The position numbers and the translations under genes are program-made. Below the pieces are notes generated by a model. The model ran no database searches. It worked only from the letters and a program-made list of their open reading frames with translations, and was not told the origin of the DNA. This document shows positions 17,705 through 27,483 of a stretch of 64,000 nucleotides of DNA, piece after piece (within the stretch, counting starts at the first letter, position 1; each line of letters opens with the position of its first letter). The stretch comes from CAYSCW01 sp964429795 (lineage in GTDB: Bacteria; Acidobacteriota; Aminicenantia; Aminicenantales; Aminicenantaceae), in the NCBI GenBank assembly GCA_964429795.1, contig CAYSCW010000012.1:1-64000 (forward strand), in the 5' to 3' direction.

Positions 17705-19429
17705 TTATTTCTTATAGAGAATCTTTCCACCTACGATGGTGTAGAGAACTTCCGCTTCCAGAATCTCATTCTCGGGTACGGTCATGATATCCTTGGATAG
17801 GACAGTGATGTCGGCCAGCTTGCCTGGTGTTAAGGAGCCAAGGATATCTTCTTGGAAAGCTGCATAAGCTCCGTTGATAGTGTAAGAGCGCAGGGCTTCT
17901 TCCCGGCTCATACGCTGATCGGGATAAAAAACAGTTCCGTCTTTCATCTTCCGCGTCACCGTTGCGTAAAAACAAGGGATGGGATTAACATCTTCGACTG
18001 GAGCGTCTGTTCCGTTGCAGATAACAGCTCCGGTCTTCATCAGCTTCTGCCACACATAGGCTCCTTCTGCAGCCCGTTTTTCTCCTAATCTTTTGAAGAC
18101 CCAAGGTCCGTCAGAAGTGCAATGGATTCCCTGCATAGAAGGGATCACACCCAGCTGGCCAAAACGGGGAATGTCATCGGGATGGAGATGTTGGGAATGC
18201 TCGATCCGCCAGCGCAGGTCTTTTTTGTCAGGATGAGTTTTGAAAGCTTCTTCAAAGACGTTGAGAACTTCTCTGTTACCGCGATCTCCGATAGCATGAA
18301 CACAAAGCTGAAAGTCGTTCTCGATGGCGATTCTGGCGGTTTCCTTGATCACCTCAACAGGAGTGGTGTTTAAGCCGACGCTGTTAGGCAGATCTGTATA
18401 AGGTTCCAGCAGCCAGGCTCCATGGGCACCCAAGGCACCATCGATGAGCCGTTTAATAGAGCGCACGGTCAGGTGATTATTCCCCAACCCGATAATTCTG
18501 TATTCGGAAAGGTGATCCTTCAATTGTTCGTTGCCTTCCCGGATCATCACGTAGAGCCGGATTCTCAGTTTGTCCTCTTCAGCAAATTCCTTGAAAAGAT
18601 CGATGGTTTCGAATGAGGAACTGGCGTCATGAAAGGTGGTAATTCCTTTGGAAAGGCATTCTTGCACAGCCAGTTCAACCACTTTTCTTCTCTCGGCATC
18701 AATTTGCTCAGGAGTGCGCTTTTCCAGGTAATGACTCATGGCCCTGCTCACCAATTCCTGAGCGGTCTCTCGGAAAACGCCGATAGGGTTGCCTTCAGGA
18801 TCCCTGACGATCTCACCTCCAGGAGGATCGGGAGTTTCCTTAGTGATTTCTGCAAGTTCCATGGCTTTGGCGTTGGCAAAGGAGGAGTGCCCGCTGGCAT
18901 GGCTCAGTAGAACTGGATTATCAGGAGAAACCTGGCTCAGAGAGTGATGATATGGCAGACTGTCCACATTGGGCTCAGGGGTTTTTTCCCATTTTTCTTG
19001 ATGCCAGCCCCCGCCTAGAATCCATTCTCCAGGCTGAGCTTTTTCTGTGGCCTCTTTAACCATAGCCACAATCTCGTCCCAGTTTCTGACATGCATCAGG
19101 TCCAATCTCATCTTTGCTTGGCCGATACTGGTGAAATGTGCATGGGAGTCGATGAGCCCAGGAATAGCCAGCTTTCCTTCCAGGTCAATCTTCTTGGTTG
19201 TCTCAGAAATATAGGGATTGATGTCTTTGTCGCTTCCCACAGCCACGATGGTATCACCTCGAACAGCTAAGGCTTTTGCCTCTGGTTTTGTTTCATCCAC
19301 GGTCACTATTTTGCCGTTCATCAAGACGAGGTCTGCTGGCTCTTTCTTCTGAGCGCAACTGAAGAAAAGGGCGATGACTGTAATACACAAAACAAAAAGG
19401 TAAAACTTGGATATGAATTTTTTAGACAT
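17705..19429 (-). CDS. amidohydrolase (YtcJ-like) lipoprotein
   Basis: A 574-aa metal-dependent amidohydrolase of the amidohydrolase-3 family. The N-terminal signal ends in a clear lipobox LFFSC (Cys25), predicting an envelope lipoprotein. Metal-ligand motifs are in place: DSHAHF, IKRLIDGALGAHG (bridging Lys position), CVHAIGDRGN, RIEHSQ and GTDAPVE. The family hydrolyses amide or ester bonds of small molecules, with mostly unknown physiological substrates. Length is typical. It stands alone, ending two bases from the small ParA-linked gene on the other strand. Confidence 0.88.
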   Translation of the reverse strand: MSKKFISKFYLFVLCITVIALFFSCAQKKEPADLVLMNGKIVTVDETKPEAKALAVRGDTIVAVGSDKDINPYISETTKKIDLEGKLAIPGLIDSHAHFTSIGQAKMRLDLMHVRNWDEIVAMVKEATEKAQPGEWILGGGWHQEKWEKTPEPNVDSLPYHHSLSQVSPDNPVLLSHASGHSSFANAKAMELAEITKETPDPPGGEIVRDPEGNPIGVFRETAQELVSRAMSHYLEKRTPEQIDAERRKVVELAVQECLSKGITTFHDASSSFETIDLFKEFAEEDKLRIRLYVMIREGNEQLKDHLSEYRIIGLGNNHLTVRSIKRLIDGALGAHGAWLLEPYTDLPNSVGLNTTPVEVIKETARIAIENDFQLCVHAIGDRGNREVLNVFEEAFKTHPDKKDLRWRIEHSQHLHPDDIPRFGQLGVIPSMQGIHCTSDGPWVFKRLGEKRAAEGAYVWQKLMKTGAVICNGTDAPVEDVNPIPCFYATVTRKMKDGTVFYPDQRMSREEALRSYTINGAYAAFQEDILGSLTPGKLADITVLSKDIMTVPENEILEAEVLYTIVGGKILYKK

Positions 19430-19530
19430 GATAACGCACCTCCTTATATGAATTAGCCACTGGTTTTTCGATTGTATAACATTTATCCTTCAGATGAAAT
19501 ATATTTTCGCATAGAATAGTACTTCCTTAA

Positions 19531-19696
19531 CCGTGATGAGTGAAGATGTTTCATCCAGTTAGGTAGTGAGGCGGCGGTTCCTGTCCGTCCGAAGCCCATG
19601 GTGGTGGATGGGAGGGTCTTTGGCGAGGACAGAGGGGAACCGGCGCTGTAATTGATTATGTTCTCCAGCTTTGGTTATCACGGAAATGGAGATACT
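19531..19696 (-). repeat. repeat family 2, longest copy
   Basis: Bounded by CCGTGAT at 19531 and ATCACGG at 19678-19684, so the ends are inverted. The reverse complement of 19531-19625 aligns with 14418-14512. The right part (GGGGAACCGGCGCT to ATCACGGAAATGGAG) matches 8828-8885. Noncoding, and it just precedes the stop of the M1 peptidase gene. No ORF with a ribosome-binding site lies inside. Confidence 0.6.
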
Positions 19697-19703
19697 TCCT
19701 CTC

Positions 19704-21371
19704 TTATCTTTTCTGATGGCTTTTCTTGTGGAAATCTTGTTTTTGACAGAGAACCCATCCATCGGGATCGAGAATGACTTCCAAAGGATTCTCTATGAAG
19801 GGAAAATCGAAGGTGTTGCATTTTTCTTTAATCCAGACTCTTTTCTTCACTGTGCCAGAAGGAAGCTTAACCTGTACTTCTATGGGCATTTCATAAAGAG
19901 GAAAATCTGCCTGGATTTGATTGATAACAATTTTCAGCTTTCTTTGATCGGCTGAATAACCCCATCCAAACTGATAGATAGGAAAGCCAGCATGATAGAT
20001 CCATTGATCGAAAAACCATCCCAAGTCTGCGCCGTACACCTGTTCGCATGCAGCGCGGAAATCCTCTGTTGTGGCATTGGAATAGGCATAATCTTTAGCG
20101 TATTTTCTTAAGATTTTCCAAAAGTTTTCTTCCCCAACCACGAATCTCACCATGTGGAGAATCCAGGCGGCCTTTTCGTATTCGATGACGCAGAAGAGAT
20201 GTCCAGGCGGTGGATCGAAGATGGGATGCTCTGCACCTTGATGGCGATTGAAATAGGTGTCCTTGAATTCCGTCATCCTCGATTTGAGTCCTTCAAAGCC
20301 ATAGAGATGCTCGTGCCAGAGGGCATCCGAATAGGTGGCAAAACCTTCATTCAGCCAGATGTCCGCCCAGTCGGCTGGAGTGACCAGGTCTCCCCACCAT
20401 TGATGGGCCAATTCATGAGCAATGATCCAATCGTAGCTGTGGTCTCCGGTAACAAGCCTCGAGGAGTAAGAAGTACAGGTCTGATGCTCCATGGATGTGC
20501 TTCCTGGAATTGTAGCCATTCCATATTTCTCATCTAAGAAAGGATATTCTCCGAAGACTTCCGAGAAGAATTTGATCATGGAGACTGTCACCGAGAAATC
20601 TTCCAGTGCCTGGGAAAGATGTTCTGGATAGATAAAATAAAGAACATCCATGGCTTGTGTGTCCGAAGAATAAGAATCAGAAAACGATTCATAGTTGGTA
20701 GCCGCCATTGAAATCAGATAAGTGGCGATGGGATAATTCTCTTTCCAGTAATAGGTCACGGTTCCATCGGTGTTTTCAGTGACGTCCATCAGATTTCCGT
20801 TGGAAGCGACCACCATCCAACCTGGGACCGTGATCCTCATTTCGACTGTAGCTTTATCTGAAGGGAGGTCAAAGCAGGGGAACCACTGGCGGGCTTCGAT
20901 GGGTTCATCCAAACTCCAGATGATGGGTTGATCCTGATGATAGGAGAAATTAAGCCCGGATTGAGGATAGCCTTGGTAGCTTACCATGATCTCGAACTCC
21001 TCATCCAGCTGATACTGTCGATCCAGGAAGATATTCAGCTGATCATCCTGATGCACAAAACTTAGTGAATTTCCGTTTTGGTTGATTTCGGTCACCATCA
21101 TATTGTCCGCCAGATGAAGAGTGATTTCTGCTAGATTATCCATGAGGCTTTGTGCCAGGACTATGGCTTTTCCTTGCATACTCTGAGAGTCAAAGTCAAT
21201 TTTCCACTCGAATTGATAGTGGGTGATATCGAAGGCGTGTTCTTGAGCCTGAGCGAGAAGTTCCCGGAAGTCATATTTCAAGCCTTCCTTATGAAGAAAA
21301 ATCTCTTGGGTAAAAAGTGAATTGAGAAAAAGGACAAGAAGGGCAATAATGAGAGTTGTGATTTTTTTCAT
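19704..21371 (-). CDS. secreted M1-family metallopeptidase
   Basis: About 555 aa from ATG 21371 (MKKITTLIIALLVLF signal peptide). The longer upstream reading has no family similarity. The zinc site is complete: HELAH (His319, Glu320, His323) and Glu342 in NEGFA, 18 residues after the last His as usual for gluzincins. The GAMEN exopeptidase motif is represented by STSMEH. M1 enzymes remove N-terminal residues from peptides; this one should act outside the cytoplasm. It lacks the long C-terminal helical domain of PepN, as many short secreted M1 proteins do. Confidence 0.9.
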   Translation of the reverse strand: MKKITTLIIALLVLFLNSLFTQEIFLHKEGLKYDFRELLAQAQEHAFDITHYQFEWKIDFDSQSMQGKAIVLAQSLMDNLAEITLHLADNMMVTEINQNGNSLSFVHQDDQLNIFLDRQYQLDEEFEIMVSYQGYPQSGLNFSYHQDQPIIWSLDEPIEARQWFPCFDLPSDKATVEMRITVPGWMVVASNGNLMDVTENTDGTVTYYWKENYPIATYLISMAATNYESFSDSYSSDTQAMDVLYFIYPEHLSQALEDFSVTVSMIKFFSEVFGEYPFLDEKYGMATIPGSTSMEHQTCTSYSSRLVTGDHSYDWIIAHELAHQWWGDLVTPADWADIWLNEGFATYSDALWHEHLYGFEGLKSRMTEFKDTYFNRHQGAEHPIFDPPPGHLFCVIEYEKAAWILHMVRFVVGEENFWKILRKYAKDYAYSNATTEDFRAACEQVYGADLGWFFDQWIYHAGFPIYQFGWGYSADQRKLKIVINQIQADFPLYEMPIEVQVKLPSGTVKKRVWIKEKCNTFDFPFIENPLEVILDPDGWVLCQKQDFHKKSHQKR

Positions 21372-21694
21372 AAACCCTTTATTATAGCCTTTTCGTTCCG
21401 CTACAGGCAACGAGAAGGATGGGGACAAAAAGAATTGATGTGATAAAAACTCTGTTTGACTCATGATTGAGGAATTGTTATTTTATGATCTGCAGGAGGG
21501 TCATGGATAACAACCCTTCCTTCAAGCAGCTTTCAATCTGCTGGTGTAATCCATTTCTTGTATTTTCCTTCAAACCTCAAGAAACAAGAAGACCCGTTGT
21601 TTAGAAAAAGGATTGACTTTCCACATATGGTGTAACGAAAATATGAATGGAAAAGTATTTATTTTTGAAGAATATAAAAATTAAGGAGGTAAAT

Positions 21695-23227
21695 ATGAGG
21701 AAGTATTTTAAACCCATTCCTCGGAGAAAGTTTTTAAAAGCAAGTCTGACGGGCGGAGTGATTGTGGCCACCCTTCCTGTATGGAAGATTTTTTCTTTTA
21801 CTGACCCTCCCCAGGATTTTCATGTCAATCCTGCTTGTAACCTCTCCAAGGAAACTCTGGAAAAACTGATCAAGATTGCGCTTCAGAGAGGCAGTGAATT
21901 TGCGGAAGTGTACGTGGAATACAATGTGGGAAATCAGATCTATCTGGAGGAGAATAAGATCTATGGAGCAGGAAGAGGAGTGGATATGGGCGTAGGCATC
22001 CGTGTTCTTCATGGTGAAAAAACAGGATACGCCTACTCAGATGATCTGGGTTTTGAAAAGCTTAAACAGACAGCAGAAGTGGCCAGCTTTATCGCCGCTG
22101 AAGCAGAAGTCAAGGAGCCTGTGGGATTGAAAGCCCAAAAAATACCTCAGTACTACATGGTTAAGGTTTCTCCTGATAGTATCGTTCCCAAGGACAAAGC
22201 CAAACTCCTCTGGAAAGCGAATTCTGTAGGCCGGGAATACGATCAAAGGATCAACCAGGTTAACGTCAGCTTCGCCGATACCAACAAGAAAATTATCATC
22301 GCCAATTCGGAAGGAACATGGATGGAAGATGTACAGACTCTATCCAGATTGATGGTGAGCATCAATGCCATCGAAGGCGAAAAGCGCAGCCGAGGTTATG
22401 CCTACAAGGATGGAACACTTGGTTATGAACATTACGATTTAAAGGTCGCTGAAGAGCTGGCCAGAGAGGCAGGGAGGATAGCCATAGCCATGCTCCCGGC
22501 TGAGAGCGCCCCAGCAGGAGAATACCCGATTGTGATGGCCAAAGGGCACTGCGGCACGTTTTTCCACGAAGCCATTGGGCATAGCCTGGAAAGTGACGGC
22601 ATTCGGAAGAAGACATCCTGCTTTTGGGATAAAAAAGGAAAAATGATTGCCTCGGAAGTTACTTCTCTTGCCGATGACGGAACTGTGCCTGGATCGCGGG
22701 GAACCATCAATGTCGATGACGAGGGAACTCCGGGTCAAGAAACTATTCTTATCGATAAGGGAAAGTGCGTCAATTTCCTCTATGATCGATTGAATGCCAA
22801 ACTGATGAAGGCGCAGTTAACTGGAAACGGAAGGAGAGAATCCTACCAGCATTACCCTATCCCCAGGATGACCAATACCTATCTTTTAGCCGGAAATGAT
22901 GACCCCGAGGAGATCGTGAAATCCATAAAGAAAGGAATGTACATAGCTCGGATCGGGGGAGGAAATGTCTCTTGGGTAACAGGGCGGTTTGTATTTTCTG
23001 TTCCCGAAGGATATCTCATCGAGGATGGCAAAGTGACCAAACCTCTCAAGGGTATTCAGCTCATGGGGAGTGGACCTGAGGTCTTGATGAATATCGTCAT
23101 GGTAGGTCCAGACTTGGAAATCTGGGGCGGCGGCACCTGCGGTAAAGATGGCCAAGGCAAACCTGTCTCTGATGGCAATCCAACCCTGAAGGTTTCTACA
23201 ATCACCATCGGTGGAGCAAAGGTGTAA
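21695..23227 (+). CDS. tldD: TldD-like metallopeptidase with Tat signal
   Basis: 510 aa from ATG 21695, which has AAGGAGG at the right distance. The N-terminus is PIPRRKFLKASLTGG followed by a hydrophobic stretch, a good twin-arginine (Tat) export signal. Ordinary TldD is cytoplasmic. The peptidase motif HEAIGH (His291, Glu292, His295) is intact. TldD and TldE form a heterodimer that degrades unfolded peptides and matures some RiPPs. The tldE-like gene follows after 11 bp. Exported TldD would need to carry its partner along or work alone; see findings. Confidence 0.9.
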   Translation: MRKYFKPIPRRKFLKASLTGGVIVATLPVWKIFSFTDPPQDFHVNPACNLSKETLEKLIKIALQRGSEFAEVYVEYNVGNQIYLEENKIYGAGRGVDMGVGIRVLHGEKTGYAYSDDLGFEKLKQTAEVASFIAAEAEVKEPVGLKAQKIPQYYMVKVSPDSIVPKDKAKLLWKANSVGREYDQRINQVNVSFADTNKKIIIANSEGTWMEDVQTLSRLMVSINAIEGEKRSRGYAYKDGTLGYEHYDLKVAEELAREAGRIAIAMLPAESAPAGEYPIVMAKGHCGTFFHEAIGHSLESDGIRKKTSCFWDKKGKMIASEVTSLADDGTVPGSRGTINVDDEGTPGQETILIDKGKCVNFLYDRLNAKLMKAQLTGNGRRESYQHYPIPRMTNTYLLAGNDDPEEIVKSIKKGMYIARIGGGNVSWVTGRFVFSVPEGYLIEDGKVTKPLKGIQLMGSGPEVLMNIVMVGPDLEIWGGGTCGKDGQGKPVSDGNPTLKVSTITIGGAKV

Positions 23228-23238
23228 AGGAGGGGAAA

Positions 23239-24582
23239 ATGGATTACAAGCGTTTAGCTGAAGATATCATAAAAAAGGCATTGAAATTAGGAGCTGATGA
23301 GGCCGAAATCTACCTGGAAAACAACCGTGATTTTGAGCTTACAGTCAGAAATGGAGATGTGGAAACCATCAAACAAGCTACCTCCAAGGGCATTGGCCTG
23401 ACCGTATTCAAAGAAAAAAAACTCGGGTTCTCCTTTACCTCTGATTTTTCAGATCAGTCTGTTGATGAATTCACCAAAAAGACCATCCAGCTTTCAGAAG
23501 TGGCAGATCCTAAACCATGGAACGGCCTTCCTGATTTCGGGAAGCAAGAAACAAAGGATCTTAACCTCTACGACTCATCCATCGCAGAGATCCCCAACGA
23601 AAAGAAGATCATGATGGCCAAGGAGGCCGAGAAGATTGCTTTGGCCTACGATAAGAGGATCACCAAATCCGAAGGAGGGTATTTCGGAGATTCTGAAACA
23701 GAAATCATCCTGGTCAATTCCAAGGGTCTTTCTCGCTCTTCCAAGAGAACAGGAGCTTATTTTGGAGTGGGAGTCGTTGCCGGAGAAGGAAATGATATGC
23801 AGTCAGGATGGTGGAGTAGCTCCAAGAGGCACTTTATGGACTTGGATAACATCGAGAATGTGGCCAAGACAGCTGGCAAAAGAGCTGTGGAAAAGTTGGG
23901 CGCAAAACCTGTCGAGACCCAAAAAGCGCCCGTGGTTTACGACAGGTATGGTGCAGGTGCATTCTGGTATGGAATCTTATTCGCCATGATGGGAGATAGC
24001 GTTTACAAGAAGACCACCTATTTAATGGATTATTTGAACAAGTCCATAGCTCCTGACTTCATTACCCTGGTAGATGATCCCACCATTCCCAGACACGTTT
24101 CCTCAGTTCCTTTTGACGGAGAAGGTAAAGTTACCCAGAAGAATGTTCTCATCGAAAAGGGAATGCTGAAGATGTTTATCTATGATACCATCATCGCCCG
24201 AAAAGCAGGAGTAAAGGTCAATACTATCGCCTGGAGGTCTGGATACCGTTCCATCCCATCGGCCGGATTCCTGAATGTCATTATTCAAAATGGAACAGTG
24301 GATAGAGACAAGATCATCTCTGAGATCAAGAACGGCTTCTTGGTTACAGGACTTAGAGGCATAGGCACAGATATTCCCACTGGAAATTATTCCTGTGGTG
24401 CTTCTGGCTTTTGGATAAGAGATGGGGAGATAGCCTTTCCCGTGGACGGAATCACACTGGGTGGAAATGCCACCGATATCCTTAAGAATATCGAAGTTGT
24501 GGCCGATGACCTTGATATAAGAGGCGGGCTGAACAGTCCCTCTTTTAAAATCTCTGAGATGATCATAGGTGGGAAAAAGTAA
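23239..24582 (+). CDS. tldE: TldE/PmbA-like peptidase subunit
   Basis: A 447-aa partner of TldD, in the same operon with an 11-bp gap and a GGAGG site. It starts MDYKRLAEDIIKKALKLGADEAE, like family members, with no signal peptide. It lacks HExxxH, as expected for TldE, which is non-catalytic and shapes the inner chamber. Other family blocks include ETIKQATSKGIGLTVF and the C-terminal GGNATDILKNIEVVADD. Since the neighbouring TldD carries a Tat signal and this does not, the pair might be exported folded together. Confidence 0.9.
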   Translation: MDYKRLAEDIIKKALKLGADEAEIYLENNRDFELTVRNGDVETIKQATSKGIGLTVFKEKKLGFSFTSDFSDQSVDEFTKKTIQLSEVADPKPWNGLPDFGKQETKDLNLYDSSIAEIPNEKKIMMAKEAEKIALAYDKRITKSEGGYFGDSETEIILVNSKGLSRSSKRTGAYFGVGVVAGEGNDMQSGWWSSSKRHFMDLDNIENVAKTAGKRAVEKLGAKPVETQKAPVVYDRYGAGAFWYGILFAMMGDSVYKKTTYLMDYLNKSIAPDFITLVDDPTIPRHVSSVPFDGEGKVTQKNVLIEKGMLKMFIYDTIIARKAGVKVNTIAWRSGYRSIPSAGFLNVIIQNGTVDRDKIISEIKNGFLVTGLRGIGTDIPTGNYSCGASGFWIRDGEIAFPVDGITLGGNATDILKNIEVVADDLDIRGGLNSPSFKISEMIIGGKK

Positions 24583-24752
24583 AAGTTTCATCCGGCTTCT
24601 CTCGAATGTGCGCATCCGAAAGGCTTGGCAGTTCAGAGATTTCTAGCCTAATGTCCAGACGTCGGTAAGAAAGGAAAAAGAGAGCCATTAAAAGTTAAAT
24701 TTTGTGATGATTTCCATTTAAGAGACAAACAGAGCAATAATTTTACTCATCA

Positions 24753-26318
24753 ATGACGCTGTACGGTATCCTCTCCGGCACCGCAAGGTCCCATCCTGAG
24801 AAGTTGGCTGTGGTATGCGGCCAGAAAAGATACAGCTACGCCCAGTTCAGGCGTAGGGTGGATAGACTGGCTTTGGTTTTTCAATCTTTAGGTATACGGA
24901 AAGATGATAAAATTGCCGTGATTCACCAGAACTGCCACCGCTTCCTGGAAACTTATTTTGCAGCAGCCAAGATAGGAGCGGTTCCTGTCCCTATTAATTA
25001 CAGATTGGCATCACAGGATTTCATCTTCATCCTCAACGATTCCCAGGCTAAGCTCCTCATGGCTCAGCCCCATTTTGTATCCTCGATTGTTGGAAGGAGA
25101 GATGTTCTGCCTCTATTGAAAAATGTAATTTTGACAGAACCTTTCGATGTCCAATGGAAGGATTCGAGAGTTTTTGGATACGAGCAGTTGTTGGAGCAAA
25201 GAGAATCCAGAGAGGAGTATTTCCCAAAGATCGAAGAAGGGGACATTGCTCAAATATACTACACCAGCGGCACAACAGGAAGGCCAAAAGGCGTGATCCT
25301 CACCCATATGAACAACTGGGTGCATGCAGAAGGAACAATCCTGGAGCTGGGTCTTTCCTCCAATGATTACTGGCTTCATGTTTCGCCGATGTTCCACTTG
25401 GCAGATGCATGGGCTGTATGGTCCATGACCAAGGTGGCGGGCACGCATGTGATGGTTCCCTATTTTGAGCCAAAACAGGTTTTGGAAGCTATAGAAAAAC
25501 ACAAGATTACTGTGAGCAACTTCATACCCACCATGCTCAATGTTTTGGTCAACACTCCGGATGTCAAGAGTTATGATTTTTCCTCTTTGAGATTGATACT
25601 CAGCGGAGGGGCGCCTATCGCCAAAGTAGTGGTAAGAAAGGTGGTGGAGATATTTGGATGTGACTTCATCCAGACCTATGGTCTGACCGAGACCAGTCCT
25701 TTTTTAACTATGTCAATTCTCAGAGATGAGATGAAGCACCTTCCCTTTGAAGAGAGGCTGAGATACATGGTTACCACAGGCAGGCCATTCTACAGTGTGG
25801 ACCTCAAAGTAGTGAGAGAGGATGGCAGCGAAGTCCTTCCAGATGAGAAGGAAGTGGGGGAGATTGTAGTCAAGGGTCCGACCATCACTGCCGGATATTG
25901 GAACTTACCGGGGGAAACCTCAAAGCGCATCAAAGATGGCTGGCTTCATACCCGGGATTTGGCAGTAGTAAATCCGGAAGGGTATGTGACCATCGTGGAC
26001 AGAAAAGACGACATGATTATCACTGGCGGGGAAAAGGTCTACTCTATCGAAGTGGAAAGTGTTCTCTACTCACATCCGTCCATTTTGGAAGCTGCGGTTA
26101 TCGGGCTTGAACATCCTCTTTGGGGAGAGAGTATAACTGCTGTCGTTGTCCCCAAGGCTGGAAAAAAACTCTGTGAAGAGGAGGTGATCACCTTCTGCAA
26201 GGATAGGTTAGCGCATTTTAAGGCGCCCAAAAGAGTGATTTTAGCTCAGCAACTGCCAAAAACAGGCTCTGCCAAGATTTATAAATATAAGTTACGAGAA
26301 ATTTATAGAAAGGAGTAA
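24753..26318 (+). CDS. AMP-forming acyl-CoA synthetase
   Basis: A 521-aa ANL-superfamily ligase that activates a carboxylic acid as acyl-AMP and transfers it to CoA. The P-loop-like motif YYTSGTTGRPKGVIL is complete. Others are QTYGLTETSP, GWLHTRDLA with the adenylate-binding Asp, DRKDDMIITGGEKVYSIEVE at the hinge, and a C-terminal Lys in PKTGSAKIYKYKLR. Length is typical of medium- or long-chain fatty-acid CoA ligases. The substrate cannot be fixed from sequence. The start codon lacks a clear ribosome-binding site. Confidence 0.9.
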   Translation: MTLYGILSGTARSHPEKLAVVCGQKRYSYAQFRRRVDRLALVFQSLGIRKDDKIAVIHQNCHRFLETYFAAAKIGAVPVPINYRLASQDFIFILNDSQAKLLMAQPHFVSSIVGRRDVLPLLKNVILTEPFDVQWKDSRVFGYEQLLEQRESREEYFPKIEEGDIAQIYYTSGTTGRPKGVILTHMNNWVHAEGTILELGLSSNDYWLHVSPMFHLADAWAVWSMTKVAGTHVMVPYFEPKQVLEAIEKHKITVSNFIPTMLNVLVNTPDVKSYDFSSLRLILSGGAPIAKVVVRKVVEIFGCDFIQTYGLTETSPFLTMSILRDEMKHLPFEERLRYMVTTGRPFYSVDLKVVREDGSEVLPDEKEVGEIVVKGPTITAGYWNLPGETSKRIKDGWLHTRDLAVVNPEGYVTIVDRKDDMIITGGEKVYSIEVESVLYSHPSILEAAVIGLEHPLWGESITAVVVPKAGKKLCEEEVITFCKDRLAHFKAPKRVILAQQLPKTGSAKIYKYKLREIYRKE

Positions 26319-26444
26319 AGAAAGAAATTCTTGCTTTTCTGTATGAATTATCTGATAATTATAACTTCCTGGCGTTCACTTCTTTGAGTTCAACACAAAA
26401 AGGGGTGTTTCGTCTCAGGGAGAGATATATTTTCGAGGTGTACT

Positions 26445-26699
26445 ATGTCATTTCAGATTTATGTGGGCAACATATCCTATGGGATGAGAGAGGATACTCT
26501 TAAGGAGCTTTTCGAGCAGTACGGCGAAGTGACTTCAGTAAATATCGTTAAAGATCGGATGACCGGAAGATCCAGAGGTTTCGGTTTTGTAGAGATGGCC
26601 GATAAAGATGAAGCAGAGAAAGCCATCGAGGCCCTGAACGGGACTGATGTAGATGGTAGAAATATCAGGGTCAATGTTGCTCGATCAAAAAGAGAATAG
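26445..26699 (+). CDS. RRM-domain RNA-binding protein
   Basis: An 84-aa single RNA-recognition motif. RNP2 is IYVGNI (residues 5-10) and RNP1 is RGFGFVEM (residues about 45-52); nothing else is present except a short basic tail. Such small bacterial RRM proteins resemble the cyanobacterial cold-induced Rbp family and bind single-stranded RNA. It is preceded by a 126-bp leader with no ORF and by a GAGGTG site. It stands alone, so it is probably monocistronic. Confidence 0.92.
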   Translation: MSFQIYVGNISYGMREDTLKELFEQYGEVTSVNIVKDRMTGRSRGFGFVEMADKDEAEKAIEALNGTDVDGRNIRVNVARSKRE

Positions 26700-27079
26700 G
26701 GGATTGAATTTTTGAAGTGAGGGTAATGGGAAAAAAAGTAAATACTCTTGTTTTCGATATAAAGTTTATAGAGACACTCTGAAGCTCAAGGTATAATCTT
26801 TGGCTTTTGAGGATTACACTTTAGTTTCGCTTCTTTACCAAATCTCACTTTCAGAATAAAAATAACAAAATCCCACTCTTTCTCTTTTGTGATTTTATAA
26901 GCAGCCAGTAGGGACGTCTTTCCTCCTTCTCTGCCTCAAATGGAGGCTTCAATCTAAACGTATTTTTCTGCCTTCGTATAATTGAGTGTCAATATCCAGA
27001 AGCGTACGGAAAACAGGGATTTTCATTTGACTGCAAGTTTTCTTTGCAATAAGCTTCTTTAGGGAAAACAGAAAAAGAG
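26700..27079. other. intergenic, nothing evident
   Basis: AT-rich spacer with no credible ORF or strong hairpin. TTGACT (27027-27032) with TAAGCT 17 bases later is a weak promoter candidate for the DUF2784 gene. Confidence 0.4.
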
Positions 27080-27457
27080 ATGTATGCCTTTCTGGACAAA
27101 TTCTTCTTTGTCTTCCATTCCGCTCTCATGATTTTCATTCTTCTTGGCTGGATATGGAAGAAAACCAGATTGGCCAACCTCATCGTGATCTTGTTGACAG
27201 CATTTTCCTGGCTTGTGTTGGGGATATGGTATGGCTTCGGCTTTTGTCCGAGTACGGAGTGGCACTGGCAGGTCAGGGAAAAGTTGGGACATTACGATAT
27301 GCCCAATTCTTACACTAAATTCCTTGCTGATTCCCTTATCGGTCTCGATGTGAGTCAGAAGATGGTAGATGTCTTTGCCGTTCTTTTTTTAATGCTGGCT
27401 TTCGTAAGCTCAGGTTGGACGAATGTGAAGGGTTGGAGAAAAAGGAAAAAAAAATAA
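27080..27457 (+). CDS. DUF2784-family membrane protein
   Basis: 125 aa with three or four membrane segments. The block GIWYGFGFCPSTEWHWQVREKLG and the opening LDKFFFVFHSALMIFILLGWIWK are characteristic of DUF2784. The family's function is unknown; the conserved Cys and Trp-His cluster could suggest cofactor or metal contact, which is speculative. It converges with the SPL-type radical SAM gene 26 bp downstream. Confidence 0.8.
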   Translation: MYAFLDKFFFVFHSALMIFILLGWIWKKTRLANLIVILLTAFSWLVLGIWYGFGFCPSTEWHWQVREKLGHYDMPNSYTKFLADSLIGLDVSQKMVDVFAVLFLMLAFVSSGWTNVKGWRKRKKK

Positions 27458-27483
27458 AAAGAGAAAGGTCTGACCCTAAAGTT

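Noticed and set aside
19671..19955. 94-aa plus-strand ORF inside the M1 peptidase 3' end
   Set aside because: Antisense shadow of a well-supported gene and partly repeat sequence.
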